DNA of 64,000 nucleotides from Helicobacter macacae MIT 99-5501 (GCF_000507845.1 NZ_KI669455.1:1-64000); one strand, 5' to 3'; numbered from the stretch's first letter, positions 8,287-18,138 are shown. Notes: generated from the sequence alone by a model not told the origin. Translations and numbers: made by a program.

Positions 8287-8688
8287 TTAGTTTAAGTGCG
8301 TAGATTTGCGTTTCGCGCTAAAATTCGCGACAGATTCGCGATTCAAATTAGATTCTCCCAAAAATGCCAAAAGATTGCTATCTAGCGCGTCAATCTCTCT
8401 TTTTGCCAAATCCTTTGCCTTATCCCACAAATCGCCCAAATCATTGACAATCACACTTTGCCCCTTTTTATCGCACAGCACGAATTTACTGCCCTGCCAA
8501 TCATCGATTTTCAGCCCATAAAAGCGCAAAATCTCATTTAGCAATTTTACGCGCTTTAGTCGCGCTCTCTTGCGCGAAAAAGCGTTTTCATTCACGCTAG
8601 ATTTTTGCCCTGCTAGATTCATATCGCTCCCAAAGCTAATATCACTCCAATGGAACGAGCTAACCAACTCACCGCACAAAATACACAT
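8287..8688 (-). CDS. Small CxxC protein paired with the CobW-type GTPase
   Basis: 133 residues starting MCILCGELVSSFHW: a CxxC pair at residues 2-5 that could bind a metal or be a zinc ribbon half, followed by a basic segment (FSRKRARLKRVKLL) and a predicted soluble domain. The gene abuts the GTPase gene without a spacer. I recall similar short CxxC proteins next to COG0523 GTPases in other proteobacteria but cannot name a characterised one. It may be a partner or client of the GTPase. RBS aaggaaa lies before the ATG. Confidence 0.7.
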   Translation of the reverse strand: MCILCGELVSSFHWSDISFGSDMNLAGQKSSVNENAFSRKRARLKRVKLLNEILRFYGLKIDDWQGSKFVLCDKKGQSVIVNDLGDLWDKAKDLAKREIDALDSNLLAFLGESNLNRESVANFSAKRKSTHLN

Positions 8689-8877
8689 TTTATTTCCTTT
8701 TCAATTTGTGTCTTTGGTATGCAATTTCGCACTTGTAAGAATTTTTGGACTTCAACAGACTCTAAGTCTAGTTGAGAGCCCAAAAATTCTTACAAATACA
8801 AAAGCCACACCGCCATTACTTCGATTGCGATTCGTTTTGCGAATCGATTACAAATCAAACGCAAATCTATAATATTC

Positions 8878-9006
8878 CGTCATTGCGAGATTCTGCGCAA
8901 GCAGAATCGTGGCAATCCACCGTTAAAAAGAATGCAGAACCAAGAGTGGATTACCACGCAGATTTTGCGATTCGCAGAATCTATCACTTTTTATCATTGC
9001 GAGGAC
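8878..9006. repeat. CATTGCGAG-type palindromic repeats in the 8689-9055 gap
   Basis: The 367-base gap between pgdA and the CxxC gene contains no gene. It holds cgtCATTGCGAG followed by a perfect hairpin ATTCTGCGCAAGCAGAAT and GTGGCAATCCA (8878-8921), an inverted partner (tggattaccacg, about 8951), and a second CATTGCGAGG (about 8995). The same words recur at 21254, 25551-25660, 34646-34946 and 35288. Confidence 0.75.
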
Positions 9007-9055
9007 TTTGCCCGAAGCTATCCGCAAGTTCAAAAATAGACAAATTACTTTCGCG

Positions 9056-9937
9056 CTATTTCTTACGCGGACATCGCTTCAAAAAATCATCAGCGATTTG
9101 ATTGAAAGTTACCCACTTCACGCCATCGTGTTTGTTGATATGCTCGATTATGCGCTCGTGCATTAGTAGCACTTGGGGACGCCCGCTCACATCAGGGTGA
9201 ATCGTCATTCCAAACACCGCATAATCCATTTCCCTATAAACCCAATCAAATTGGTCAATCCACATTTGCCCTATATCGCGGGGGCTTACAAAGCCAAAGC
9301 TATTTGGCGACTTTTTGATAAACATCATCGGTGGCAAATCGTCTAAATACCAATTCGCAGGGATTTCCACCAAATCCGTTTCCTCCCCGCGCACCAAAGG
9401 CTTCATCCAATCTTTCGCCTCCCCACTATAATCAATCTTACTCCACTTATCGCCCACGCGCACATAGTATGGGGTAAAATCATTGTGCATAAGCGAGTGG
9501 TCATACTTTATGCCGTGCTTTAGCAAAAGCTCGTTTGTAATGTTTGAGAACTCCCACCACGGCGCGACATAGCCTGTGGGTGCTTTGCCCGTAAGCCCTT
9601 TGATTAGCTCAATGCTTTTTAGCAAGACATCTTCTTCTTGCTTCGCGCTCATTGCGATAGGATTTTCGTGCGAATAGCCGTGCGCACCGATTTCGTGCCC
9701 TGCATCGACTATCATTTTCATCTGCTCTGGGAATGTCTCAATCGAATGTCCCGGTGCAAACCAAGTCGCAGGCAAATTGTATCTTTGAAATAGCTTCAAA
9801 AGTCGTGGGATTCCCACTTCTCCTGCAAAAAGTCCTCGCGAAATATCATCGGGCGAATCTTCGCCACCATAGCTACCTAGCCACCCTGCCACCGCGTCAA
9901 TATCCACGCCATAAGCTACTAAAATCTCTTTTGCCAT
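9056..9937 (-). CDS. pgdA: Peptidoglycan deacetylase PgdA
   Basis: A 293-residue polysaccharide deacetylase (NodB fold). The start ([14 protein letters not shown]) is what I recall of H. pylori PgdA (HP0310) with the same length. Metal-site residues are Asp12/Asp14 in GVDID and the His pair in the GHSIE / HGYSHEN region. It de-N-acetylates N-acetylglucosamine of the cell wall and gives lysozyme resistance; the H. pylori enzyme lacks a signal peptide, as does this one. It lies 11 bases downstream of the nitrilase gene, probably one transcript. ATG 9937 is preceded by aaaggagtaac. Confidence 0.92.
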   Translation of the reverse strand: MAKEILVAYGVDIDAVAGWLGSYGGEDSPDDISRGLFAGEVGIPRLLKLFQRYNLPATWFAPGHSIETFPEQMKMIVDAGHEIGAHGYSHENPIAMSAKQEEDVLLKSIELIKGLTGKAPTGYVAPWWEFSNITNELLLKHGIKYDHSLMHNDFTPYYVRVGDKWSKIDYSGEAKDWMKPLVRGEETDLVEIPANWYLDDLPPMMFIKKSPNSFGFVSPRDIGQMWIDQFDWVYREMDYAVFGMTIHPDVSGRPQVLLMHERIIEHINKHDGVKWVTFNQIADDFLKRCPRKK

Positions 9938-9948
9938 TTGTTACTCCT

Positions 9949-10809
9949 TTAAGTCAATTTGCCAAAACTCCTTTTAGTGAGTTTGGTATCAAAGTCTTTT
10001 AGGTAGGGAATCGCTTTGCGTTGTGAGTAAATCTCATCTAAGTTAATTTGTGCGATTATGGCTTCATTTAGTTTTGTGGCTTTTTTGATGATAGTGCCTT
10101 GTGGTGAGATAATTCTTGAATCCCCTGCAAATTCTGCGTCTTTTTGCGTGGAGAGCGCAGAATCTAGCGCGTTAGATTCAACACCGCTATGATTACACGC
10201 TAACACAAAACACCCATTTTCCACTGCCCTCGCCCCACTTAGCAAATCCCAATTATACGCCCTTGCCGCTCCAAACGCACTAGGATAGATTAAAATCTCC
10301 GCACCTTGCAAAGCCAAAATATTTGCGCCCACACCAAAGCCTATTTCATAGCAAATCTGCAAACCCACTTTCGCGCTGAAATCGCCAAAGTTTAGCTTAA
10401 AAACTTCGTATTTTTTGCCCTTGCTAAAACGCGACTTTTCATCACCCCACAGATAGATTTTGCGGTGTTTGCCTACGCATTTCCCGCTTGGTGCGATGAT
10501 ATAGGCGGTGTCATATAATTTTTTGCCCGATTTTTCTATGCCACACGCCACGATATGCACGGAGTTTTCTTTTGCAAACGCACTTAGTGTTTTGAAAGTC
10601 GCGTGTTTTTGTGGCTTTGCAAAATCCATCGCGAAATCTTTGTCGTGCGGAGCAACACAATATCCACTATCAAATAACTCGTGAAATACCACTAGATTCA
10701 CGCCTTTTTTAAGCGAATCTTTTGCTAGTTTTAGCGCAAGGGATAGATTTTCATCGCGCAAAAACGGCTTAGGACACATTTGGATAAGGGCGACATTTAG
10801 GATTCGCAT
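9949..10809 (-). CDS. Nitrilase-superfamily carbon-nitrogen hydrolase
   Basis: 286 residues with the Glu-Lys-Cys triad: Glu in VVFHELFDSGY, Lys in HRKIYLWGDE, Cys in LQICYEIGFG. The family cleaves carbon-nitrogen bonds in amides or carbamoyl compounds; beta-ureidopropionase and omega-amidase are relatives. It resembles the conserved H. pylori protein usually annotated as beta-alanine synthetase homologue. The gene directly precedes pgdA in the same operon, but no shared substrate is obvious. ATG 10809 has aaggaatc upstream. Confidence 0.85.
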   Translation of the reverse strand: MRILNVALIQMCPKPFLRDENLSLALKLAKDSLKKGVNLVVFHELFDSGYCVAPHDKDFAMDFAKPQKHATFKTLSAFAKENSVHIVACGIEKSGKKLYDTAYIIAPSGKCVGKHRKIYLWGDEKSRFSKGKKYEVFKLNFGDFSAKVGLQICYEIGFGVGANILALQGAEILIYPSAFGAARAYNWDLLSGARAVENGCFVLACNHSGVESNALDSALSTQKDAEFAGDSRIISPQGTIIKKATKLNEAIIAQINLDEIYSQRKAIPYLKDFDTKLTKRSFGKLT

Positions 10810-11082
10810 TTTGATTCCTTACACTTTTGCTTTTATTGTAGTCATATATTTATTAACGCTACTGCTACAAAATCTATATTTTTTCTTAAAATACACAAAA
10901 AGTAACATTATGCTAATGCTTCTATGTCTATGCTATTTATCCTTAGAGAACTGATTTGATTACAAAGATTTATGCCTATATTTTTGAAATAATGCCTAAG
11001 TATGTAACAAAGTTTTTGTATCATAATCAGCATAATAGTAAGAATGTTGTGAGTTTTTGCAAAAAACCTTAAAGGAGAGAAA
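10810..11082. promoter_or_regulatory. Divergent promoter region between nitrilase and lutA
   Basis: 273 bases separate two divergent genes and contain no ORF. The region is A+T-rich with several -10-like hexamers, for example TATCAT and CATAAT at about 11019-11033, before the lutA ribosome site (aaaggagag). No operator palindrome stood out. Confidence 0.35.
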
Positions 11083-11832
11083 ATGCCTCACAAAGAAAAT
11101 TCAGCAAATCGTGTGTATTTTTTCGCTACTTGTATCGGGGCGGCGGCGTATTCTAGCACTTGCGTAAATGCTATCAAACTCCTCCAAAACGCAGGCGCAC
11201 AAGTGGTTTTCAAAAAAGACCAAACTTGCTGCGGGCAGCCAAGCTTTAATTCTGGCTACTATGATGAGACGCGCAAAATCGCCTTGCACAATATGGAGCT
11301 TTTCGATGAAGAGATTCCTATTATCTTGCCTAGTGGCTCGTGCGCGGGAATGATGAGGGTGGATTATTTGGAGCTTTTTGAGGGGAGTGAGCACTATGAG
11401 AGGGCAAAGAGATTTTGCACTCGCATATATGAGCTAAGCGAGTATCTGCTTGCTCGTGGCGTGGCTTATGAGGACAAAGGGGCTAGCACAAATGTAACTT
11501 GGCATAGCAACTGCCACGCCCTGCGCACTGCTAAGTGCATAGAGCCAGCCAAAACCCTGCTAAGAGGACTAAAAAATGTCAATCTCATCGAGCTAGAGCG
11601 CGAGGAGGAGTGTTGCGGGTTTGGTGGGACATTTAGCGTAAAAGAGCCAGAGGTGAGCAACGCTATGGTTACGCGCAAAGTTGAAGACATACAAGCGCGA
11701 AATGTGGAGTATTTGCTATCAGCAGACGCAGGCTGTCTGCTAAATATCGCAGGGGCTATGGCAAAGCAAGGCGTGAGTGTGAAGCCTATGCACTTATATG
11801 ATTTCCTAGCCCAGCGCATAGGAATCGCCTAA
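11083..11832 (+). CDS. lutA: L-lactate utilisation protein LutA (Fe-S oxidoreductase)
   Basis: 249 residues with two CCG domains: CCGQPSFNSGY (Cys about 47-48) and CCGFGGTFSV (about 181-185), the cysteine-rich motifs of LutA/LldE and heterodisulphide-reductase-like subunits. With LutB and LutC it forms the electron-carrying complex that oxidises L-lactate to pyruvate in organisms without classical LldD. First gene of a lutABC operon; start ATG follows aaaggagag. The gap to lutB is 174 bases and holds no gene. Confidence 0.92.
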   Translation: MPHKENSANRVYFFATCIGAAAYSSTCVNAIKLLQNAGAQVVFKKDQTCCGQPSFNSGYYDETRKIALHNMELFDEEIPIILPSGSCAGMMRVDYLELFEGSEHYERAKRFCTRIYELSEYLLARGVAYEDKGASTNVTWHSNCHALRTAKCIEPAKTLLRGLKNVNLIELEREEECCGFGGTFSVKEPEVSNAMVTRKVEDIQARNVEYLLSADAGCLLNIAGAMAKQGVSVKPMHLYDFLAQRIGIA

Positions 11833-12006
11833 AAAGAGCGCAAAAATGCAAGTAAGAAAGGCGAAAAAGGCAATGCAAAAAGTAGCGGAAAAAGCGCGAG
11901 CAACAATCTAGATTCTAGAATCTAGAGACGTGCTTTTTACGCGTTTGATTTGCAAAGCACAAAAAGCACTAAAGCCAAGATAACAAACACAACAAGGGAG
12001 GCAAAA

Positions 12007-13572
12007 ATGAGTAGCACCACAAATCTAAGCACCAAAGAGCTAAAAGGCAAATACCACAGCGCGATAGAAAAAGGACTAAGCAATAAGCAACTCCAAGAAA
12101 ATCTATTGCGTGCGATGGATACTCTGCGGGGCAATCGCAAAAAACTCGTAACCACAAGGTTTATTGATTGGGAATCGCTTCGCGCTAAGGGCAAGGAGAT
12201 TAAGCAAAAAAACTTACGCAAACTTGATAAAAATCTCTTAGAGTTTGAGAAAAACGCCACAAAAAATGGTATGAAAGTGCATTGGGCTCGGGACGCAAAA
12301 GAGGCAAATGAGCTTATTTATGGGATTATGAAAGACAAAGGTGCACTCAAAGTCCTCAAAGGTAAGTCAATGGCAAGCGAGGAAATCGGCTTTAATCACT
12401 TCGTAGAATCTAAGGGATTAGAGGCGTTTGAGACGGATTTGGGCGAAGTGATTTTACAGCTTCTTGGCGAGCCGCCTGTGCATATTGTCGTCCCCGCTAT
12501 CCACAAAAACCGCTACGAAGTGGGTGAGCTATTTCACGCTAAGCTAAATGCCCCGCTAGAAAATGAAATCGAAAAGCTCAACGCCATAGCGCGAAACTAT
12601 ATGCGCAAGGAGTTTCAAACTTTCACTATGGGAATGAGTGGGGTGAATTTCGCCATAGCAAATGAGGGCGCGATATGGCTTATCGAAAACGAGGGCAATG
12701 GGCGAATGAGCACCACTGCGCCCGATGTGCATATCGCCATTTGTGGAATCGAAAAGGTGGTGGAGAGCTTTGAAGATGCTGCGATTTTGGACTCTATGCT
12801 CGCACCCTCTGCGGTGGGAAGCGTCATCACTTGTTATAACAACATAATCACTTCCCCGCGCAAAGAGGGCGAAAAAGACGGACCAAAAGAAGTGCATATC
12901 GTGCTGCTTGATAACAACCGCTCAAATATGCTAAAAGATAGCCACTACTACCGCTCGATGAGCTGTATCCGCTGTGGGAGCTGTCTAAATCACTGCCCCG
13001 TGTATGATAAAATCGGCGGGCACGCATACTTAAGCACATATCCCGGACCCATAGGTGAAGTGATTACCCCACAAATCTATGGGCTAAATTCTTGCTCGCC
13101 GATGCTTGATTTGTGCTCACTATGTGGGCGATGTAGCGAGGTGTGTCCTGTGGAGATTCCCCTAGCGGAGCTGATACGCGATTTGCGAAGTGAGCGCGTA
13201 GGGCAGGGCAGAAAGATAGTCAAAGCAAATGGCGAATATGGCGCAAGTGGCGTGGCTTCGAGTGGCGCAAGTGGTGCTTCAGGTGGTGCAGGTGTCGCAA
13301 GTGGTATTTCAAGCGGTGCGAATGCTCTAGATTCTGAACTGCATACGCAAAATCCTATCGAGCAAAGCGCGATGAGAGGATTTGCAAACCTCGCTACAAG
13401 CCCAGCTAAATGGCGATTTGTAATGAGTCTAACCCATCTAGCACCGCTTGCTAAGCCATTTGCTAGCTTTGTGCCATTGCTAAGTAAGTGGGTAAAATAC
13501 CGCGCCTTTCCAAAAGTTAGCGGGGGGCTACACCAAAAGGTAAAACAAATGCAAGGAGTGATTTATGAGTAA
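12007..13572 (+). CDS. lutB: L-lactate utilisation protein LutB (iron-sulphur)
   Basis: 521 residues. An N-terminal LUD-type domain is followed by two 4Fe-4S motifs, CIRCGSCLNHCP and CSLCGRCSEVCP, and a short C-terminal part. I chose ATG 12007 because aagggagg lies just upstream; an in-frame TTG at 11950 has no ribosome site. Between the clusters and the C-terminus is a Ser/Gly/Ala-rich insert of about 40 residues (GASGVASSGASGASGG) absent from typical LutB. The 3' end overlaps lutC by 8 bases. Confidence 0.93.
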   Translation: MSSTTNLSTKELKGKYHSAIEKGLSNKQLQENLLRAMDTLRGNRKKLVTTRFIDWESLRAKGKEIKQKNLRKLDKNLLEFEKNATKNGMKVHWARDAKEANELIYGIMKDKGALKVLKGKSMASEEIGFNHFVESKGLEAFETDLGEVILQLLGEPPVHIVVPAIHKNRYEVGELFHAKLNAPLENEIEKLNAIARNYMRKEFQTFTMGMSGVNFAIANEGAIWLIENEGNGRMSTTAPDVHIAICGIEKVVESFEDAAILDSMLAPSAVGSVITCYNNIITSPRKEGEKDGPKEVHIVLLDNNRSNMLKDSHYYRSMSCIRCGSCLNHCPVYDKIGGHAYLSTYPGPIGEVITPQIYGLNSCSPMLDLCSLCGRCSEVCPVEIPLAELIRDLRSERVGQGRKIVKANGEYGASGVASSGASGASGGAGVASGISSGANALDSELHTQNPIEQSAMRGFANLATSPAKWRFVMSLTHLAPLAKPFASFVPLLSKWVKYRAFPKVSGGLHQKVKQMQGVIYE

Positions 13573-14353
13573 TGCAAATACGCAAGGGACTTTAAGCCCA
13601 AAAGAAGAGATTTTAGCACGAGTGAGGGAATCTATCGCGTGTAATTCTCATATCCCAAGTATCAAGGAGGGCGAGCCACGCTTTAGCCAGCCACTGCACC
13701 TAAGCGGAGAGGGCAAAGAAGCGTTGTTGCAAGATTTTACGCTCAATCACACCAACAACAAATCCCTTATCATAGAATCTTCTAAGGGCGATTTGCCACG
13801 CACTATCGCTAAAATCCTCGCCGAAAATGATAGCGAAATCAGCGCGAGTGCTAGCAATGGTGGTGCTTCAAGTGGTGCTAGCGCGGGCGAAAATCTCTTT
13901 GAGATTTTGTGTAATTGTGATTTGGACTGCGAGCTAGAAGCCGTGCAAAACGCGCTAAAGCAAGCAAACTTGCAATCCTACGCGCTTTTGCCCTACACCC
14001 AAAGTGTAGATTCTATGCGTGATAGGCTTTTTGGCATAAGTGCTAGTATCGTGCAAGCTCGCTGTGGTATCGCGGATTTGGGTGTGATAGCACTTAGCTC
14101 CAATGAAAACGCCCCGCGCCTAAGCTCGCTCATCACAAACATTTGCATTTACCTGCTTGATAAAAATCATATCGTCCCAAATATGCTAGAGGGTATTAAA
14201 TTTGCCAAAGAGTATGAGAGGAAGCGCAGTGGGAGCGAGATTTTGCCAAGTAATATTATCCTTGTAGCAGGACCATCGCGCACCGCAGATATAGAGCTAC
14301 AAACCGTCTTTGGCGTGCACGGACCAAGAAAGACTTACACGGTGTTGTATTAA
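13565..14353 (+). CDS. lutC: L-lactate utilisation protein LutC (LUD domain)
   Basis: 262 residues, third component of the LutABC lactate oxidation complex. The conserved C-terminal half includes VQARCGIADLGVIALSS and VAGPSRTADIELQTVFGVHG, typical of LUD-domain proteins. There is a small Ser/Ala/Gly-rich insert (ASNGGASSGASAGE) near residue 100. Overlap with lutB shows coupling. No clear terminator hairpin was seen after the stop; T-runs occur at about 14377-14400. Confidence 0.9.
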   Translation: MSNANTQGTLSPKEEILARVRESIACNSHIPSIKEGEPRFSQPLHLSGEGKEALLQDFTLNHTNNKSLIIESSKGDLPRTIAKILAENDSEISASASNGGASSGASAGENLFEILCNCDLDCELEAVQNALKQANLQSYALLPYTQSVDSMRDRLFGISASIVQARCGIADLGVIALSSNENAPRLSSLITNICIYLLDKNHIVPNMLEGIKFAKEYERKRSGSEILPSNIILVAGPSRTADIELQTVFGVHGPRKTYTVLY

Positions 14354-14497
14354 GCACGCAAACTTATCGCTAGCTTTTTGCTTAGTTTTTTGGCTTTTTA
14401 ATAAAGTGTCCGATGACGCTATCACATACAAGCTAGCTAGCGATATTATCTACCTAAACTCCCAATAAAAACTACTAAAAACTTATGCGGATTTTGT

Positions 14498-15814
14498 CTA
14501 TGGATTTTTTAGTATTGCTACAGTTAGCCCATCTTCTTTGAAGTATTTTTTTGCCACAGAGGTTATGTCCTCCAAAGTCAGCTTAGAAAAACTTTCTTCA
14601 TACTCAAGCAGTGGTTTTATGTTGCCTTTTACCAAATATCGTCCAAAGATTCCTGCTACCGAGCTAGCCTTATTTAGCCCAAAAACAAAGCTAGCACGCA
14701 TATTTACTTTGACTTTGTCTAGCTCTTTTTGCGTGATTTTTCCTCTTTTTACTCTCTCTAGTATGGCTAAAATCTCTTTTTGCAGTTTCTTTGCTTCTAC
14801 ACCCGCATTACCCGCCGCCATAAACAAAAAAATCCCGCTATCTTTTAGCGACATAGCAGAAGCAGATACCTCGCTAGCTATGTTTTTTTTATCCACTAGC
14901 TCGGCATCAAGTAGGGCAGATTTACCCCCGCTTAGTATGTCAGCTAGCGCAGAGAGTGCTACTTGGTCTTTATCCTCAAAGTTTGGGATTTTATACCCCA
15001 TAAGTAGCCACTCTATCTCGCTTTCTTTGCGGACTATGACTTCGCGGTAGCCATCTTGGGCGGGCTCTGTGATTTTAGGGCGAGATATTTTGATTTTGTT
15101 AGCGATTTTACCAAAGTGTTTTTTCGCACTCTCAAATACCACATTTGGCTCTATATCACCTGCTACCACGACTATGGCGTTATTTGGCTGATAATACTGC
15201 TGATAAAAATTGCGTATATCATCTATATCCCAGCTCAAAATATCGCCCATAAAGCCAATAGGTGTCCAATGATACGAATGGTGCAAAAACGCGGTATTGA
15301 AAAAACGGAAGTAGAGATAGCCCACAGGAGAGTTATCAGTCCGCCATCTACGCTCCTCTGCTACGACTTGTCGCTCGGGCTGAAACTCCTTTTCACTCAA
15401 ACTTAGATTTTGCATAAGCTCGGCAAATAGCTCAAGCGACTTATCGACATTTGCCGCGCTTGATTTTATGTAGTATTGCGTGTAGTCAAAACTTGTCGCT
15501 GCGTTGTTTGTCCCACCAAAGCTCTTTACTATCTCATCAAACTGCCCAGCTTTCAGGTTTTTGGTGGATTTGAAGCTTAGGTGCTCTAGTATGTGTGCTA
15601 TGCCACTTTTGCCCATCACTTCATCTCTAGAGCCCACTTTGTAAAACACATTTGTCTGTATCACGCCACTTTTGTTATCAAGCGGGATTACCACTATTTC
15701 TAGCCCATTTTCTAGTCGTATCTGCTTAAAATCAGGCAACGCACTTTGTTTTGGATTTGCACCTGCTATACTCATAAACACTCCTATCGTCAAAATAAAA
15801 ACTAATGTCCTCAC
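14498..15814 (-). CDS. Secreted M16-family zinc peptidase (pitrilysin/PqqL type)
   Basis: 438 residues from the GTG at 15814, chosen because taaggag sits 7 bases upstream and the resulting N-terminus (VRTLVFILTIGVFMSIAGA) is a good signal peptide; the frame stays open further upstream without a ribosome site. The inverted zinc motif HILEH (about 73-77), with the distant Glu in the following helix (VVAEERRWR), is intact, so this is the catalytic subunit. It is similar to the H. pylori protease annotated pqqE. It is likely periplasmic and degrades peptides. Confidence 0.88.
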   Translation of the reverse strand: MRTLVFILTIGVFMSIAGANPKQSALPDFKQIRLENGLEIVVIPLDNKSGVIQTNVFYKVGSRDEVMGKSGIAHILEHLSFKSTKNLKAGQFDEIVKSFGGTNNAATSFDYTQYYIKSSAANVDKSLELFAELMQNLSLSEKEFQPERQVVAEERRWRTDNSPVGYLYFRFFNTAFLHHSYHWTPIGFMGDILSWDIDDIRNFYQQYYQPNNAIVVVAGDIEPNVVFESAKKHFGKIANKIKISRPKITEPAQDGYREVIVRKESEIEWLLMGYKIPNFEDKDQVALSALADILSGGKSALLDAELVDKKNIASEVSASAMSLKDSGIFLFMAAGNAGVEAKKLQKEILAILERVKRGKITQKELDKVKVNMRASFVFGLNKASSVAGIFGRYLVKGNIKPLLEYEESFSKLTLEDITSVAKKYFKEDGLTVAILKNP

Positions 15815-16172
15815 GGGAATTCTCCTTACAAAAAACCAAATCTCATAGATAAAAAACGCAATTCTAGCCAAAATGAGAAAACACACTAGAATCCTAACAA
15901 TACAAATGATAAAAAACACGCAAAAACGCAAGTTAAGTTGCAAGCCAAGTTAAATCAAGTAAGTTTGGTGAAAAAATCAAGAAACAAAAATCATTCAAGT
16001 GTAAGAAGCAAGCAATAAAAAAGGTTAAGTGCAATAATAAGGTAATGAAGCCACTAGGGAAATATCTAAACCTTGTAGCAATGGTTTTGGTAGGCACAAA
16101 ATCTACCAAAACCTAAACACCCCTCCACAAAGCCCAAAATCAAGCAAAATCAATATTTTTGCCACCCTTTTG
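15815..16172. other. Gene-free spacer with an 11-bp hairpin
   Basis: 358 bases without a supportable gene. A perfect inverted repeat GGTTTTGGTAG (16083-16093) / CTACCAAAACC (16103-16113) with a 9-base loop lies 60 bases past the stop of the minus-strand FAD gene. No T-run follows on either strand, so it is not a standard intrinsic terminator. Confidence 0.5.
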
Positions 16173-16772
16173 CTACTTCCTTGAAGTAGGAGTATCGTGG
16201 TGGTAGGCTACCTCGCCTGCTATGTCGCTGATGATAGCACACGCAGCTTCGCTAGCAGAGCCCATAGCTGTGGTTACCATAGAGGTTACCCCTGAAGCTA
16301 TACCTGCGACATACGCGCCCGCTTTTAGCTCCTGTCTACCACTCCACTCTAGGCGGACTTTGTTTGGGCGGGGGATAAGCGTGTGCGGACGCACAAATTC
16401 TCTAAACCCCTCTATCTCAAAGCTACTCGCTCCCGTAGCAAATATAACATACTCACTTTGTAGTGCTTCAAACCCCTCTCCACTTGTGATAAACGCGCCT
16501 TTTTGCCCGCTCACAGCAGTGGCTTTGCCCGTGATATAGCGCACTTCAAGCATAGAAGCGATTTGAGATTTTAGCTGTGAGTAAATCTCGGGAGCTTTTG
16601 CGCCTAGTGGGAAAAGAGGAGCATTATAAATCGCAGCGGCGTTCAAATCGCCCTTGCCCTCATCAATGATAGTTATCTCAAAATCTCTATCCGCGCTTTT
16701 TGCGCTAGCAAAAATAAGTGCAGAGGTAAGCCCTGCGATAGAGCCACCGATGATAGTAATGGAAGTTTTCAT
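16173..16772 (-). CDS. Small FAD/NAD(P)-binding oxidoreductase
   Basis: 199 residues from ATG 16772, chosen because aaaggata lies upstream. The N-terminal dinucleotide-binding GxGxxG-type motif is IIGGSIAGLTSALIF, there is an FAD-family VIFATGASS motif mid-protein, and a C-terminal AGAYVAGIASG segment matches the second FAD-binding motif (G-D position replaced). This suggests a minimal thioredoxin-reductase-like fold, but there is no CxxC redox pair, and it is much shorter than thioredoxin reductase (about 310). It is probably a stand-alone FAD domain protein; substrate unknown. Confidence 0.75.
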   Translation of the reverse strand: MKTSITIIGGSIAGLTSALIFASAKSADRDFEITIIDEGKGDLNAAAIYNAPLFPLGAKAPEIYSQLKSQIASMLEVRYITGKATAVSGQKGAFITSGEGFEALQSEYVIFATGASSFEIEGFREFVRPHTLIPRPNKVRLEWSGRQELKAGAYVAGIASGVTSMVTTAMGSASEAACAIISDIAGEVAYHHDTPTSRK

Positions 16773-17214
16773 TTTGTATCCTTTATGATAGATTTTGCGC
16801 CAAAACCTTTGCAAACCAAGTGAAATCTTAAGAGAGTAGAATCCAAGAGGCAGAATTCCAATAAGTAATTCTTAAAGAAGTCTAGCTAAATCTAGCTTTT
16901 GGATAATTACCCTAAAATCCACCAAAGATTTTGTTGCGCGTGAATTGTAGTATAAAAATGATAATGTTGTGCAAAATTTGCAAAAGCAAATGCCATAAAA
17001 CATTAAAGAAACAAACCTAAGAGATTCTATCTCAAAGCAAGTATTTAGCCAAAAGATTGCTTGCTTATATGACTACAAATTTTGCGTATTAAAAGATTTT
17101 GGCTACACTTAAATTTTTGGCTTTAAGACTTTGGATTTTGCTTCAAGCCAAATGAGCTAAAAATAAGCCAAATCCAAAACACAAGCCAAACACCAAAACC
17201 AAAAAGGAGCAACA
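16773..17214. promoter_or_regulatory. Divergent, A+T-rich promoter region upstream of fba
   Basis: 442 bases between divergent genes, no ORF of value. TATAAAAATGATAATG (about 16951-16966) resembles a -10 region and holds a GATAAT word. A short imperfect repeat (ttggctt and aagccaa) lies about 60-110 bases before fba. No known operator is recognised. Confidence 0.35.
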
Positions 17215-18138
17215 ATGCTAGTTACAGGAAATGAAATCCTCCAAAAGGCACACAAAGAGGGCTATGGCGTAGGCGCGTTTAATTTTGTTAATTTTGAAAT
17301 GCTCAATGCGATTTTCCTCGCGGCGGAGAGCAAAAAATCCCCGCTTATTATCCAAGCAAGCGAGGGCGCGATAAAATATCTTGGTATTGATATGGTGGTG
17401 GGGATTGCACGCACGATGTCAAGCCGATATAGCCATATCCCTGTGGCACTTCATCTTGACCACGGCACTTCTTTTGAATCTTGCAAAAAAGCCATTGACG
17501 CGGGATTTACATCTGTGATGATAGACGCTTCTCATCACGAGTTTGCGCAAAATCTAGCCCTCACCACGCAAGTGGTGGAGTATGCCCACAGCAAGGGTGT
17601 GAGCGTGGAGGCAGAGCTAGGGCGACTGCAAGGTATTGAGGATAATATCTCTGTGAGCGAAGCGGACGCCGTGCTAGTAAATCCCGCAGAGGCAGAGGAG
17701 TTTGTCGCCAAAAGCAAGGTGGATTTCCTAGCCCCAGCCATAGGCACTAGCCACGGAGCGTTTAAATTCAAAGGCGAGCCAAAGCTAGATTTTGCCCGCC
17801 TCCAAGAAGTAAAAAAACGCACCAATATCCCTCTCGTGCTTCACGGCGCAAGCGCGATACCACAATATGTGCGCGAGTCTTTCCTAGCCACAGGTGGCGA
17901 CCTAAAAGGCAGCAAGGGCGTGCCTTTTGACTTCTTGCAAGAAGCGGTAAAAGGCGGGATAAACAAAGTAAATACCGACACGGATTTGCGCATAGCCTTT
18001 ATGGCACAAGTGCGCAAAGTCGCAAATGAAGACCCCACGCAATTTGACTTGCGCAAGTTTTTTGCCCCTGCTATGGAAGCGATGAGCGCGGTAATAGCCG
18101 AGCGAATGGAAGTGCTAGGCTCTGCAAACAAAATTTAG
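17215..18138 (+). CDS. fba: Class II fructose-bisphosphate aldolase
   Basis: 307 residues, the usual length of the epsilonproteobacterial enzyme. Zinc-site and catalytic signatures: HLDHGTSFE (about 81-89), VEAELGRLQG, GTSHGAFKF and LHGASAIP. It interconverts fructose-1,6-bisphosphate with dihydroxyacetone phosphate and glyceraldehyde-3-phosphate; in Helicobacter it serves mainly gluconeogenesis. ATG follows aaaaaggagcaaca. In H. pylori fba is followed directly by efp; here a defence island of about 11.6 kb lies between them. Confidence 0.95.
   Translation: MLVTGNEILQKAHKEGYGVGAFNFVNFEMLNAIFLAAESKKSPLIIQASEGAIKYLGIDMVVGIARTMSSRYSHIPVALHLDHGTSFESCKKAIDAGFTSVMIDASHHEFAQNLALTTQVVEYAHSKGVSVEAELGRLQGIEDNISVSEADAVLVNPAEAEEFVAKSKVDFLAPAIGTSHGAFKFKGEPKLDFARLQEVKKRTNIPLVLHGASAIPQYVRESFLATGGDLKGSKGVPFDFLQEAVKGGINKVNTDTDLRIAFMAQVRKVANEDPTQFDLRKFFAPAMEAMSAVIAERMEVLGSANKI

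Noticed and set aside
15815..15943. Extended N-terminus of the M16 peptidase from 15943
   Set aside because: It would put a second hydrophobic stretch before the signal peptide; the GTG at 15814 has a strong taaggag site.
16083..16113. 11-bp hairpin as terminator of the FAD oxidoreductase gene
   Set aside because: No T-run follows on the relevant strand and the distance from the stop is 60 bases; kept only as a noted hairpin.
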